A program made the position numbers and the translations under genes. Below the pieces are notes generated by a model that did not search any database, was not told where the DNA came from, and was given only the letters and a program-made list of their open reading frames with translations. Below, piece by piece: positions 27,856 to 37,553 of a stretch of 64,000 nucleotides of DNA; the first letter of the stretch is position 1, and every line of letters starts with the position of its first letter. Origin of the DNA: Bifidobacterium thermophilum. Lineage in GTDB: Bacteria; Actinomycetota; Actinomycetes; Actinomycetales; Bifidobacteriaceae. The DNA lies in the NCBI GenBank assembly GCA_000741495.1, contig JGZV01000005.1, positions 157,311-221,310 on the forward strand, read 5' to 3'.

Positions 27856-29505
27856 ATGGTCATCACTGGTGTTGGTATCGGACGTGGTGTCGCAGTCGGT
27901 CCTGTCATTCGCATGGCAGCCCCGCTTCCCGAACCCTCCGATGCTCCAAGGAATCCGGGTGTAAGCGTCGAGACGGAAACCGATCGCGCAATCAAGGCGC
28001 TCAACACCGTCAACGCCGATCTCAACCGTCGCGCAGAAGAAGCCGCAAACGGTGATGAAGCCACCAAGAAAGCCGCACCGATTCTGCAGGCTATCGCGAT
28101 GTTCGCTTCCGACCCGTCGCTCGCCGAATCCATCAAGAATCTCATTGCCAACGGCAAGACCGCCGAACGTGCAGTGCTGGAAGGCTTCGGACAGGTCGAA
28201 GAGATGTTCAAGGCCATCGGCGGCTATCAAGCCGAGCGTGCGGCTGATTTGCATGATGTCGGCCAGCGCGTTATCGCGGACCTCATGGGTCTGCCCGCCC
28301 CGGGTGTTCCGCAAAGCGACACGCCGTTCGTGCTTGTCGCAGAGGACCTTTCTCCGGCGGACACCGCGGCCCTCGACCTGAACAAGACCCTCGCCATCGT
28401 CACCAGTCAGGGCGGCCCGACCAGCCATACCGCCATTCTGGCGCGCGCCCGCGGCATCGTGGCTGTGGTGTCCGCGCAAGGGGCGGATGACATCAAGGAC
28501 GGGCAGACCGTCGTAGTCAACGCCGCGAAGAACACGGTGATCGTCGATCCGAGCGAAGCAGAAATCGCAGAAGCCCGCGAAGCGAAAGCGAACGCCGCCA
28601 AAGCCAAGGAGCTGCGCGGCGAGCCCGGCCAGACCAAGGACGGTCATCTCATTCCGCTGCTCGCCAATGTCGGCAAGCCGGAGGACGCCGACCCGGCGCT
28701 CGAATACGGTGCCGAAGGCGTGGGCCTGTTCCGCACCGAATTCCTGTTCCTCGGCAACGAGGAGCCGCCGAGCGTCGAAGAGCAGACTGAGGCGTATGCC
28801 AAGCTGCTCAGCCGCTTCCCTGGCAAGAAAGTCGTGATCCGTATGCTCGACGCCGGCGCGGACAAGCCGCTGCCGTTCCTGACGCCTGAGGATGAGCCGA
28901 ACCCGGCGCTCGGCCTGCGTGGCTTGCGAACCTTGCGCGTGCACAAGAAGGTCCTCGAGGACCAGCTTGAGGCAATCGCTCGGGCCGACGCCCAGACCAA
29001 TGCCGACCTGTGGGTGATGGTCCCGATGGTCGCTGACCAGTGGGAGGCCGACTACTTCGTCAAGCTCGGTAAATCCAAGGGTTTGAAGAAGGTCGGTGTC
29101 ATGGCTGAAGTCCCGTCGATCGCGCTGATGGCCGACAAAGTCGCTCAGGTCGCCGATTTCGTGTCAATTGGCACGAACGATTTGACCCAGTACACGCTCG
29201 CGGCCGATCGTACGCTCGGCTCCGTGGCCCACTACCAGACCGCATGGCATCCGGCGGTGCTGCGCGCCATCAAACTGATCGCGGACGCGGGCAACGCGAA
29301 CGGCATGCCGGTGGGCGTGTGCGGTGAGGCTGCGGCTGATCCTGATCTGGCGGTTGTGCTCGCCGGTATCGGCGTCAACTCGCTGTCCATGACCCCGGTC
29401 GCGTTGGACGATGTGCGCGCCCAGCTCGCTTCGGTCACTTTCGAGGAAGCCAAGCAGAAGGCTGCCGCCGCGTTGAACGGCGATTTCTACAAGCCGGCGG
29501 AATAA
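27856..29505 (+). CDS. ptsI: PTS Enzyme I (phosphoenolpyruvate-protein phosphotransferase)
   Basis: Autophosphorylates from PEP and passes phosphate to HPr. The ATG at 27856 follows AAAGGAG. The 549-residue chain has the HPr-binding helical domain (about 30-140). The phosphohistidine loop GGPTSHTAILARARGI (His about 198) and the PEP-binding barrel follow, with GLFRTEFLF, MLDAGADKPLPFL and the catalytic-cysteine segment PVGVCGEAAAD. All key residues are present. It ends just before a strong hairpin. Confidence 0.97.
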   Translation: MVITGVGIGRGVAVGPVIRMAAPLPEPSDAPRNPGVSVETETDRAIKALNTVNADLNRRAEEAANGDEATKKAAPILQAIAMFASDPSLAESIKNLIANGKTAERAVLEGFGQVEEMFKAIGGYQAERAADLHDVGQRVIADLMGLPAPGVPQSDTPFVLVAEDLSPADTAALDLNKTLAIVTSQGGPTSHTAILARARGIVAVVSAQGADDIKDGQTVVVNAAKNTVIVDPSEAEIAEAREAKANAAKAKELRGEPGQTKDGHLIPLLANVGKPEDADPALEYGAEGVGLFRTEFLFLGNEEPPSVEEQTEAYAKLLSRFPGKKVVIRMLDAGADKPLPFLTPEDEPNPALGLRGLRTLRVHKKVLEDQLEAIARADAQTNADLWVMVPMVADQWEADYFVKLGKSKGLKKVGVMAEVPSIALMADKVAQVADFVSIGTNDLTQYTLAADRTLGSVAHYQTAWHPAVLRAIKLIADAGNANGMPVGVCGEAAADPDLAVVLAGIGVNSLSMTPVALDDVRAQLASVTFEEAKQKAAAALNGDFYKPAE

Positions 29506-29822
29506 CCCAGGCTTGACACGTTGACAATGCAGCGGGCCGGTTCCTGTACGGGAGCCGGCCCGCTGCATATGGCGACTGGTGGAGCGGCTGCGGCCTGCTG
29601 GTTCCGCTTCATGCGAATCGACAGCCGAAATCCATCGTATGGAACGTTCGCCGGTGCCTTGAGACACTCCAGTGACGGGTGCTTTCCCGAAAACCGCGGT
29701 ATTCCGTCATGCTTTCGTTCCATGGGTCCCACCACTCCGTCCCTCTTCCATATCCCGCAATTTCGCGAACGCATTCACCGCGCGCTCACCTCCACGTCAT
29801 CACGATGCGCGATACTGGCATC
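29506..29822. other. Intergenic region after ptsI
   Basis: About 320 bases with only the ptsI terminator and no supported gene. The open frame reading through the second half belongs in phase to the PEBP-like gene but has no ribosome site before 29805. Confidence 0.5.
29527..29568 (+). terminator. Hairpin terminator of ptsI
   Basis: ATGCAGCGGGCCGG...CCGGCCCGCTGCAT, an 18-pair arm with a single mismatch and a six-base loop, starting 22 bases after ptsI. No T-run follows, but the stem is very stable. Confidence 0.75.
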
Positions 29823-30374
29823 ATGAGAATTTCCGCTGATTTTACGGTCGTCCCCGACGAGTTCGCCAAGCAGGCGCCCGCCGAGAACCGTGTGGACGGC
29901 ACGCCTATCGTCTCGTTCCCCTTCTACATTGATGACCTCGCCCCGGATGCGATGTTTCTGCACTGGGAGCTTGCCGATCCTGATTCGATTCCGGTGTGCG
30001 GATTCGAGTGGATCCACTGGGCGGTCGCCAACGTGCCGGTCGACGCGCTCATGTTTGACTTCAACGATTCGCACGCCTTGCAAATTCCTGCCGACTTCTC
30101 CCGCTCCCTGCCCGCGATGATTCCCGAAGCTGTGCAGGGGCGTACGTCGGCGGCCAGCAAGTTCGTCGGTTCGACGAACCCGGCGGTGACCATGCGCTAT
30201 AACGGCCCGCAGCCGCCGGACAAGGACCATGACTATCTGCTGCAGGTGTGGGCGACCCGCGAGGAGCTGCCCGGCTTGAACCAGGGATTCTGGCTCAACG
30301 AGATGCTGCACGGTTTGCGCAAGACCGACAGCTTGGTCGATCAAGGCGGTGCCTTCTTCACCGGCCGCGCCTGA
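29823..30374 (+). CDS. YbhB/YbcL-family (PEBP-like) protein
   Basis: Phosphatidylethanolamine-binding-like fold, 183 residues, cytoplasmic (no signal). Typical features are FPFYIDDLAPDAMFLHWELADPDS at the ligand pocket and HWAVANVP. The DYLLQVWAT strand and a C-terminal helix follow. I favour the ATG at 29823 (MRISADFTVVP); another in-frame ATG is at 29805. Function of bacterial members is unclear; some bind small anionic lipids or nucleotides. No operon partner is obvious: the next gene starts 174 bases downstream. Confidence 0.85.
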   Translation: MRISADFTVVPDEFAKQAPAENRVDGTPIVSFPFYIDDLAPDAMFLHWELADPDSIPVCGFEWIHWAVANVPVDALMFDFNDSHALQIPADFSRSLPAMIPEAVQGRTSAASKFVGSTNPAVTMRYNGPQPPDKDHDYLLQVWATREELPGLNQGFWLNEMLHGLRKTDSLVDQGGAFFTGRA

Positions 30375-30548
30375 ACGCTGGAACGCTCGGCATCTGCTGT
30401 CGTATGGTCTGCGTGGCACAATGCGCATGGCCGGTTCAATCAATTCGATGACGCGACCGCATGCGTACAACGTCAGGTCATCGCCCTGGCACTGCACGCC
30501 GATGCGGCCGCAAAGGCTTGGAAATTCGGCAAAACTGAAAGGAACACC

Positions 30549-32162
30549 ATGGCCTGCACCACGATTTTGGTAGGTAAGGACGCGAGCTATGACGGCTCGA
30601 CCATCATCGCCCGCAACGAGGATTCCGCCAACGGCGAATTCAATCCGAAGCGGTTCATTGTTGTCCGCCCGAGCGAACAGCCGCGGCATTATCGCAGCGT
30701 ATTGAGCCACGTCGAGGTTGACCTGCCGGACAATCCGCTGCAATACACTGCCGTCCCGAACGCCGACACCAAGGAAGGTATCTGGGGCGAGGCCGGCGTC
30801 AACGAGGCGAACGTCGCGATGAGCGCGACTGAAACGTTAACCACCAATGAGCGCGTGCTCGGCGCCGACCCGTTCGTCGAGCTCATCGCCGCCCAAGGCA
30901 AGCCCGGCGAGGATGGCTATAAGCCGGAAATCCCTGGCGGCATCGGCGAGGAGGATTTCCTCACCCTCGTCCTGCCGTATATCAAGACCGCACGCGAGGG
31001 CGTGGAGCGGCTCGGCTCGCTGCTCGAACAGTACGGCACTTATGAGATGAACGGCGTCGCATTCTCTGATGTGCATGAAATCTGGTGGCTGGAAACGGTT
31101 GGCGGGCATCATTGGATCGCCAAGCGCGTGCCGGATGAAGCGTACGTGACTATGCCGAACCAGCTGGGTATCGACGAGTTCGATCTGGATGACGCCCTCG
31201 GCGACCAGGAAGAGCATATGTGCTCCGCTGATTTGGCTGAGTTCATCGAACACAATCATCTTGATTTGTCGGTGGAATCAACCTCCCCATTCAACCCGCG
31301 TGACGCGTTCGGCTCCCACTCGGATTCCGACCACGTGTACAACACGCCGCGTGCATGGTACATGCAGCGCTTCCTCAACCCGTATGACGAGGTGTGGGAC
31401 GGCAAGGACGCGGACCATACACCGGAAAGCAACGACATCCCGTGGGCTCGCCAGCCGGAGCGCAAGATCACGGTCGAAGACGTGAAATACGTGCTTAGCT
31501 CGCATTACCAAGGCACGCCGTTCGACCCGTACGGGCATCTGGGCGACGAACACACCCGGCACATGTACCGCACGATCGGCATCAACCGGCAGAGCCAGCT
31601 GTCGGTCATGCAGATCCGCCCGTACCGTCCGCAGTCCAACCGTGCGATCCAGTGGCTCGCCTACGGTTCTAACCCGTTCAACACGCTGGTCCCGTTCTTC
31701 CCGAACGTGGATACGACCCCGAAGTATTTCGAGGATACGACCACGCGTGTGACCTCCGAGAACTTCTACTGGGAGAACCGCATCATCGCGGCGCTGTGCG
31801 ACGCGGCGTTCTCCGACACCGCGAACGCGGTGGAACGCTATCAGGAGAAGACCGGCGGCATGGCCCACCGTCTGATCGCCGCGACCGACGAGCAGGTATC
31901 CCGTCTCGGCGGCGAGAACGAGGCGAAAGCCAAGCAGCTGGAAGACGAGTTCGAGGCGGACAATCTGGAAGGCGATGTCGAACCGCTCGAGCCCGACCAG
32001 ATCATCGAAGTCGTGCGCGACCAGGAGGTGCGCGACGTGCTCGCTGCCGCCAACCAGACCATGGCCGACCGGATCAAGGAAGAAACCGACAAGCTGCTCG
32101 ACACCGTGCTGTACATCACCAGCATGAAGATGAAGAACGGCTTCAATCGTTCCGACAACTGA
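30549..32162 (+). CDS. pepD: Dipeptidase of peptidase family C69
   Basis: N-terminal-nucleophile dipeptidase, 537 residues. The N-terminus [13 protein letters not shown] places the catalytic cysteine at residue 3, and [11 protein letters not shown] is the paired family motif. Start has GAAAGGAACACC upstream. It lacks an export signal and is probably an intracellular peptide-degrading enzyme, common in bifidobacteria and lactobacilli. The acidic C-terminal helical region (about 430-530) is characteristic of longer PepD forms. Confidence 0.92.
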   Translation: MACTTILVGKDASYDGSTIIARNEDSANGEFNPKRFIVVRPSEQPRHYRSVLSHVEVDLPDNPLQYTAVPNADTKEGIWGEAGVNEANVAMSATETLTTNERVLGADPFVELIAAQGKPGEDGYKPEIPGGIGEEDFLTLVLPYIKTAREGVERLGSLLEQYGTYEMNGVAFSDVHEIWWLETVGGHHWIAKRVPDEAYVTMPNQLGIDEFDLDDALGDQEEHMCSADLAEFIEHNHLDLSVESTSPFNPRDAFGSHSDSDHVYNTPRAWYMQRFLNPYDEVWDGKDADHTPESNDIPWARQPERKITVEDVKYVLSSHYQGTPFDPYGHLGDEHTRHMYRTIGINRQSQLSVMQIRPYRPQSNRAIQWLAYGSNPFNTLVPFFPNVDTTPKYFEDTTTRVTSENFYWENRIIAALCDAAFSDTANAVERYQEKTGGMAHRLIAATDEQVSRLGGENEAKAKQLEDEFEADNLEGDVEPLEPDQIIEVVRDQEVRDVLAAANQTMADRIKEETDKLLDTVLYITSMKMKNGFNRSDN

Positions 32163-32478
32163 CCGGTCGCAGGCGGCCGATATCGCGAGTGTCGCCAGGT
32201 GAGCGTATGTCAACCCGTGCGCCGGAAGCATGGATATCCGTCCGTGCATCCGGCACACGCCGTTCGCGGCGCTGTCCGCTGCGGGTGCTGTCTGTTTTCC
32301 GGACAATCCGGCGTTGCTGACAGGGCCATCGATTATAGTGAAGACGTGCGCAACGCGGGCTTGCGTATGGTTTCTTGCTTGTGGCTGTAGCATTGCGTCT
32401 ACAGTGTGGACTTGCCCGACCAGACTTGCCGTCGGCGGCCGCCGACGGTGCAGTATCACCGACAGGTAAGGAGTCCCC
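32163..32478. promoter_or_regulatory. Leader region of the formate-THF ligase gene
   Basis: 316 bases with no gene. It holds a perfect 20-base palindrome CCGTCGGCGGCCGCCGACGG (32429-32448) ending about 17 bases before the ribosome site AAGGAG, and a possible TATAGT -10 (32334-32339). The palindrome could be a hairpin in the leader or a protein site. I looked for a ZTP (pfl) riboswitch, which is common before this gene, and could not match its conserved core. Confidence 0.45.
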
Positions 32479-34002
32479 ATGACCGGTATCGAGGATTACA
32501 CACGCCAGTACGGACTGGTCCGCAAGATCGACGCGTACGGCTACCTCGACTATCTCAAGATGCATCCCGAAGCGCCGCGTAAACATGGCAAAATCGTGCT
32601 CGTCACCGCTGATACGCCATTGAAGGCGTCCCGTGGCGAAGGCAAGACCACCACCACCATCGCACTGATCGACGCGTTGCGTGCACGTGGCATCGACGCG
32701 ACCGCCGTGCTGCGCCAGCCGAGCATGGGCATCACCGCAGCCGGTTCCAAGGGCGGTGCGTCCGGCGGCGGCAAGGCGTCCCTGACCCACCCGGAACTCA
32801 TCGACTGGGGCCTGTGCGGCGAAATGGCCGCAATCGAGGCCGCGCAAAACCTGCTCGTCTCCTTCGCTGAGAAGGCTGTGGACGAAGGCAAACTCGACAC
32901 CGTGCTCGTGCCGCGTGTCTCCGAGGTTCCGTCCCGTTCGCTGCGCAAGATCACCGTCGATACCGGCAAGAACAACGTCGCCGAGCGCGTGGTGCTCACC
33001 CCGACCTGCGAGCTCATGCAGATTGTCGTGCTTTCCCGCTCCATGGACGAGATCGCCGAGCGTGTCGCCGCGATGATCGCCGGCACGAAGGACGGCAAGC
33101 CCGTCAAGTTCGGCGAGTTCATTGACTTGTGGCGTATCACCGGCATCCTGGGCGATGCTGTCAAGCCGGCGCTCACCGAGACGGTCAACGGCTCGCCGGT
33201 GTATGTGCATGGCGGTCCGTTCGCGAACGTGTCCATCGGCATCCCGACGCTCGTGTCTGTTGAGCTTGCCTGTGCGCTGCATGACGTTGTCATCGTCGAA
33301 GCCGGCTATGGCGCTGATGCGGGCGCCCAGAAGTGGCTGGATATCGCCTGCCGCGAGTATGGCGCGCAATGGCCATCCGCCGCGGTCGTGGTTACCCGTG
33401 CCACCACGTGGCGTGACGATCCGGCCTTGCAATGGCGTTATCCGTTCCATGTGCAGCGTCTCGAGGGGCTGAACATTCCGACCTTCCCGCTGATCAACCT
33501 GTGGAGCGGCGAGGACGATCAGATTGATTCGCTGCGTGCGACCGCGAAGGATCTGAAGTTCCGCGACCCGATCATCGGCAACCTGTTCCGTGACGGCGGT
33601 GAGGCGCTCGCCCCGCAGCTGGACGCGTTCGTCGACGTGCTGGGTGTTGGCGACGGCAAGGCTCCGGCGAGCCCGGACAGTCATAAAGGCATGCCGCTGA
33701 TCGATGACATTCGTTGGGTTGCCGGCAATGCGTACGGCGTACCCGCCGAGCGTGTCGTCAAGCGTGACGGGTTCGACGAGTCGCTCGCCGAGGCCGAGCA
33801 GCTGTGCGCCGACGCCGGGTTCAGCCTGAACGATTTGGCGCTGGTTGCCGTGAAGTCCCCGGCCACCATGACCGACAACGATTCGGCGCCTGCCGATGAG
33901 CGCACCGTGACCCTGAAGAAGGTCGAGGTGCACGCCGGTGCCGGCTTGGTGCAAGTCAATCTGACCACTTCGCTGACCACGCCGATGCCGAAGATCGTCT
34001 GA
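32479..34002 (+). CDS. fhs: Formate-tetrahydrofolate ligase
   Basis: Joins formate to tetrahydrofolate using ATP, feeding one-carbon units into purine and thymidylate synthesis. The P-loop-like segment RGEGKTTTTIALIDAL and the conserved LRQPSMGITAAGSKGGASGGGKASL region (quoted in part) identify the family, as does LWSGEDDQID with its substrate residues. At 507 residues it is shorter than the classical 550-560 but has all core blocks. The start follows GTAAGGAGTCCCC. It is convergent with the tautomerase gene across a long hairpin. Confidence 0.95.
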   Translation: MTGIEDYTRQYGLVRKIDAYGYLDYLKMHPEAPRKHGKIVLVTADTPLKASRGEGKTTTTIALIDALRARGIDATAVLRQPSMGITAAGSKGGASGGGKASLTHPELIDWGLCGEMAAIEAAQNLLVSFAEKAVDEGKLDTVLVPRVSEVPSRSLRKITVDTGKNNVAERVVLTPTCELMQIVVLSRSMDEIAERVAAMIAGTKDGKPVKFGEFIDLWRITGILGDAVKPALTETVNGSPVYVHGGPFANVSIGIPTLVSVELACALHDVVIVEAGYGADAGAQKWLDIACREYGAQWPSAAVVVTRATTWRDDPALQWRYPFHVQRLEGLNIPTFPLINLWSGEDDQIDSLRATAKDLKFRDPIIGNLFRDGGEALAPQLDAFVDVLGVGDGKAPASPDSHKGMPLIDDIRWVAGNAYGVPAERVVKRDGFDESLAEAEQLCADAGFSLNDLALVAVKSPATMTDNDSAPADERTVTLKKVEVHAGAGLVQVNLTTSLTTPMPKIV

Positions 34003-34045
34003 CTCTGACAGCATGCAGCGCATGCAACGCATGCGGTATTGCATT

Positions 34046-34087
34046 GCAGGAGGCCCCGCGTACATCAAAGTGCGCGAGGCCTCCTGC
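34046..34087. terminator. Bidirectional hairpin between fhs and the tautomerase gene
   Basis: GCAGGAGGCC...GGCCTCCTGC arms with inner CGCG/CGCG pairing around ten bases, in the convergent gap. No clear T-run. Just upstream GCATGC repeats three times at nine-base intervals (34013-34035). Confidence 0.6.
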
Positions 34088-34110
34088 TGTCAGCGCTTGA
34101 CGAACGGCTG

Positions 34111-34458
34111 CTAGAAGTTTCCGCCGTTCCAGCCCCAATCCGTGGTGGCCGTGTAACGGATGTACGTGCGGTTCATCGGGATACCGAGCTCGCTGTTGAG
34201 TGCTTTCATGATCTGCTCGGTCAGTTGCTCCCACGCGCTACGCGGCACATCATTGCCGAACACGTTGACTTCCACGTACGCGGCGGGCTTGCTGTCAGAA
34301 CCGCCGAAATAAATCGGCATATCGTCTTCGAACGGGCACATCAGCCAGCCTTCGGACTTGCCGGGGACGGCGGTGATGGCTTTGCCGTACGCGGTTTTCA
34401 ACGCTTCACGTTGGGCTGGCGTGGTGGGAACGGAAACATGGGTGTGAATGACGGGCAT
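34111..34458 (-). CDS. MIF-like tautomerase family protein
   Basis: Small trimer-forming tautomerase of the macrophage-migration-inhibitory-factor type, 115 residues. Pro2, the catalytic base, directly follows the initiator Met. The family strand YFGGSDSKPAAYVEVNVFG and the C-terminal NRTYIRYTATTDWGWNGGNF (quoted in parts) align with the MIF pattern ending WN..F. Start at 34458 has AAGGAGG. It likely acts on phenylpyruvate- or hydroxyphenylpyruvate-like substrates; the natural one is unknown. Confidence 0.88.
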   Translation of the reverse strand: MPVIHTHVSVPTTPAQREALKTAYGKAITAVPGKSEGWLMCPFEDDMPIYFGGSDSKPAAYVEVNVFGNDVPRSAWEQLTEQIMKALNSELGIPMNRTYIRYTATTDWGWNGGNF

Positions 34459-34589
34459 GTGACCTCCTTGATGGATTGCGGATTCGTCGTTCTCATTCTA
34501 AGCGCGAGACCATGCTGTATCGTGTGCGTAGCGTGCGGAAACCATGCCGCCCGGCAGACGGTCAGATACGGCGTGTTAAATGGAACATT

Positions 34590-35150
34590 GTGAAAAAACT
34601 CATCGAACAGCTTATGGGATTCGGAATCGTCGGCATCATCGCCTTTGTCATTGACTTCGGCCTGCTGAACCTGTTTGTCGGCGTCTTCCACATGCATAAT
34701 GTGCTGGCGAGCACGCTGTCGTTCCTGATTTCGCTGGTGTTCAACTATCTGGCGAGTATGAAATACGTGTTCAAACATCGCGATGATATGGCGCGTTGGA
34801 TGGAAATCGTGATTTTCTTCGTATCATCCGCGATCGGCCTGCTCATCAATGATGCCATCATCTGGCTGAGCACCTACGGCATGAACAAGGATGCGATGAT
34901 CACCCAGCATGCGGAGTATCTGCTGCGCACCAACGGCGGCAAGCTGGTCGCCACTGTGGTGGTTGCCATATGGAATTTCGTCATCCGCAAATGGCTGCTT
35001 GACAGCACGCATACGGATGCCTTCAACCGTCTGCGCAAGCCCGAGGATCGTCTGACCCCTGAGCAGCTTGAACAGAAGCACTACAACAGTTTCGCCGGTC
35101 GTCTCGGCCGCTGGTCGCTGGAACACACTCCCGAAGGCTGGCCGAAGTAA
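34590..35150 (+). CDS. GtrA-family membrane protein
   Basis: Four-helix membrane protein, 186 residues. GtrA relatives help move lipid-linked sugars for surface glycosylation. I chose the GTG at 34590 (VKKLIEQLMGFGIVG...), since GtrA proteins start within a few residues of the first helix. The longer frame to 34476 lacks a ribosome site. Helices lie at about 8-28, 36-56, 74-95 and 110-135. The motif FNYLASMKYVFKHR is typical of the family. No glycosyltransferase gene is next to it, so its pathway is not visible here. Confidence 0.88.
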   Translation: MKKLIEQLMGFGIVGIIAFVIDFGLLNLFVGVFHMHNVLASTLSFLISLVFNYLASMKYVFKHRDDMARWMEIVIFFVSSAIGLLINDAIIWLSTYGMNKDAMITQHAEYLLRTNGGKLVATVVVAIWNFVIRKWLLDSTHTDAFNRLRKPEDRLTPEQLEQKHYNSFAGRLGRWSLEHTPEGWPK

Positions 35151-35170
35151 AGTGTGCTTGATGGCCTGTA

Positions 35171-35210
35171 GCGGGCGCATCCTCAGCTGGATGCGCCCGC
35201 ATTGTTGTTT
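35171..35210. terminator. Bidirectional terminator between gtrA-like and MFS genes
   Basis: GCGGGCGCATCC and GGATGCGCCCGC, twelve perfect pairs around six bases, followed by ATTGTTGTTT on the plus strand. It serves the convergent pair. Confidence 0.85.
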
Positions 35211-36565
35211 CAGACGGTGATTTCGGTCAGCGTCGGCGTTTCGGTACTGTGCTTGATCTGCCGTAAACCGACGAATGCGACCGCCAGCGACCCCAACGCC
35301 AGTGCGGTGACGACAAGGAAACCGCCATGCGCACCCATACGGTCGATGGCCTGGCCGGCGATCGCCGATCCGGCGGATGAGCCGATGGAGTTCATCGCGC
35401 CCATCCACGCCATACCTTCGGTGAATCGTGCCGGCGGCACCAGATGCAGCATCAGCTGGTTGCCGTTGATCCATGTTGGCGCTTGGCACACACCGATAAG
35501 CAGGTAGATGATCATAATGGTCCACAGGTTGTGGGCGAACATGAACGATCCGATACCCAGATTGACGACCGCGAGACAGAAGTAGAAACGCTTCCACAGC
35601 GGGATTTGCCAGTTTTTGGCGCCATAGAACAGTGCGCCAATCAGCGAGCTGAGCGAGAAGCAGGCGAACACGAAGCCCGTGTACTGTTTCAACTGCTGTT
35701 CAGTGGCGAACGCGATAATCGAGATGCCGGCCGCCGACTGGAATGCGCCGAGCCCGAACCATGTGACGCACACCGCTACCAGTCCAGCGCTCCAGAACGC
35801 TTGGGAATTCGCGGTGTTGCCCGTGCCGGTATCCGGCGTATCTGTTGCACGCAGCCGGGCGGCTTCACGTGCTTCACGTTCACGGTATTGCGCCCGTGTC
35901 AGCCCGGCCGCTTTGGCGAGGTCGGTTTGCGACGGGGGTTCCGTCGACCGTTCAGTCAGGAACATGAGCGCTCCGACGAGCACACATACACCGGTGAACG
36001 AGAACGCGAGCACGCCTGAAATCACGGCGAGGGTCGACGCGAGCGGATTGCCGATCACCCACATGCATTCGTCCAGCACGCCGGACAGTGACAGCGCCCG
36101 ATTCGTGCGCTCCGCATCACCCCGCAGCAGGCGCGTCCACCGGCTGCGGCTCATCGCACCCCACGGCGGGATGGCCGCCATGAACGGTACGATGGCATAC
36201 AACACCCATTCGGGGGCATGCGCAGTGATGGCTGTCACCAGGGACATCGAGGCGATCATCCATACGATGATGGTCGGCACTGACACCAGACGCTGACCGA
36301 ACCGGTCGACAAGCTTGCCGAGAATCGGTGAGACGATGGCGGTCGCAATCGCCTGAATCGCGGTCAACGCGCCGGCAAGCGCATAGTTGCCGTAATAATG
36401 TTGCACCGAAATGGTGATGGTCATGCCGACCATGGGGAACGGCATGCATGCGATAACCGAACCGATGGCGAAACGTGCGGTGTGCGGCATGCGGAGCAGT
36501 TCGGCGTACCCGCCGAACACCCGGTGCCCGATATCCTTGATTCCCGCGGTGAACGTGTTGCTCAT
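35210..36565 (-). CDS. MFS transporter
   Basis: Twelve-helix major facilitator permease, 451 residues. It shows the loop 2-3 type signature GKLVDRFGQRLVS (about residues 80-92). A hydrophilic central loop (about 205-245, rich in R and E) separates the two six-helix halves. The substrate cannot be told from sequence. Closest in general character to the sugar/efflux-type actinobacterial permeases. Start at 36565 has GGGATATCT before it. It is convergent with the GtrA gene and divergent from the histidine phosphatase. Confidence 0.88.
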   Translation of the reverse strand: MSNTFTAGIKDIGHRVFGGYAELLRMPHTARFAIGSVIACMPFPMVGMTITISVQHYYGNYALAGALTAIQAIATAIVSPILGKLVDRFGQRLVSVPTIIVWMIASMSLVTAITAHAPEWVLYAIVPFMAAIPPWGAMSRSRWTRLLRGDAERTNRALSLSGVLDECMWVIGNPLASTLAVISGVLAFSFTGVCVLVGALMFLTERSTEPPSQTDLAKAAGLTRAQYREREAREAARLRATDTPDTGTGNTANSQAFWSAGLVAVCVTWFGLGAFQSAAGISIIAFATEQQLKQYTGFVFACFSLSSLIGALFYGAKNWQIPLWKRFYFCLAVVNLGIGSFMFAHNLWTIMIIYLLIGVCQAPTWINGNQLMLHLVPPARFTEGMAWMGAMNSIGSSAGSAIAGQAIDRMGAHGGFLVVTALALGSLAVAFVGLRQIKHSTETPTLTEITV

Positions 36566-36863
36566 AGATATCCCGTCTTTCCTCGTACATTCAGCTCATG
36601 CACAGCGTGTTATGCCGGTTGGCGTACGTTTCCGACGTCGCTCTGCCATCATCCTGCCGGCCTGTGGTGTTCTGCTTCATTGTGGTCAGCTGCCATACTA
36701 CCGTCTACTGAACCGGTACATCTCTTGGTGTGTCGGCTTTCGCACACCAATAATGTGCTGTTTCCACCTTCGCCATCTGACGTGCGGGCATGACGCGCGG
36801 TACATTGGAATCAAACCGCCTGCCACGCGAATCAGGCGTGGCCCAGTCACAGGAAGGCCAACC

Positions 36864-37523
36864 ATGCCGGCAACCACCATCCATTTCATCCGCCACGGCA
36901 AGGTATACAACCCCGATCACCTGCTGTACGAGCGTCTTCCCGGATTCCACCTGTCCACCATCGGCGCCCGCATGGCCCAAGCCACCGCCGATTACATTGC
37001 CCGCAGCCCGCAAATGAACACCGTCGCAGCCGTCTACTGCTCCCCGCTCGACCGTACGCGGGAAACCGCAGGCATCATCCTAGAAGCGTTGAACAAGACA
37101 CGAGGTGAACGCGGCGAAGAGTCGCTCGAAGCCATCACCGACGACCGCATCATCGAAGCCGGCAATGAATTCCGCGGTACACGCATCGGCCATGGTGAAG
37201 GGGCGCTGTGGCGCAACGGCAATTGGAAACTCGTACGCAACCTGTGGACACCCAGCTGGGGGGAAAGCTACCGGCATATCGCACAGCGTGTCGGTGAATT
37301 CGCCCAAGAAAAAGTCCGCCAATACGCCGGCCGCCAAATCATCGCCGTCAGCCACGAATCCCCGATCTGGTCCTACCGGCACCTGCTGGAAACCGGACAC
37401 CCCGAACACAACATGCTGCTGCGCCATACCGCCCTCGCATCCATCACCTCCATCACCTACGACAGCGACACCGGCGAGATGCTGTCCATCACCTACGTCG
37501 ACCCGGCGAAAGATGTACGCTAG
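36864..37523 (+). CDS. Histidine phosphatase family protein
   Basis: Phosphoglycerate-mutase-like phosphatase, 219 residues. The N-terminal catalytic motif is FIRHGKV (residues 7-13) and the second histidine is in VSHESPIW (about 158). The conserved arginine of CSPLDRTRETA is present. Start at 36864 follows AGGAAGG. It is too short and lacks specific motifs for a glycolytic mutase. A broad-specificity or alpha-ribazole-type phosphatase is likelier. The following unknown gene starts 30 bases downstream and may be co-transcribed. Confidence 0.88.
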   Translation: MPATTIHFIRHGKVYNPDHLLYERLPGFHLSTIGARMAQATADYIARSPQMNTVAAVYCSPLDRTRETAGIILEALNKTRGERGEESLEAITDDRIIEAGNEFRGTRIGHGEGALWRNGNWKLVRNLWTPSWGESYRHIAQRVGEFAQEKVRQYAGRQIIAVSHESPIWSYRHLLETGHPEHNMLLRHTALASITSITYDSDTGEMLSITYVDPAKDVR

Positions 37524-37553
37524 GGCGTAGAACGCAGGCACCAGCAAAGGAGC

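Noticed and set aside
32163..32478. ZTP (pfl) riboswitch before the formate-THF ligase gene
   Set aside because: Position is typical but the conserved core could not be matched; only a palindrome is clear.
34476..34589. N-terminal extension of the GtrA gene
   Set aside because: No ribosome site and unlike GtrA proteins, which start close to the first helix; the GTG at 34590 fits better.
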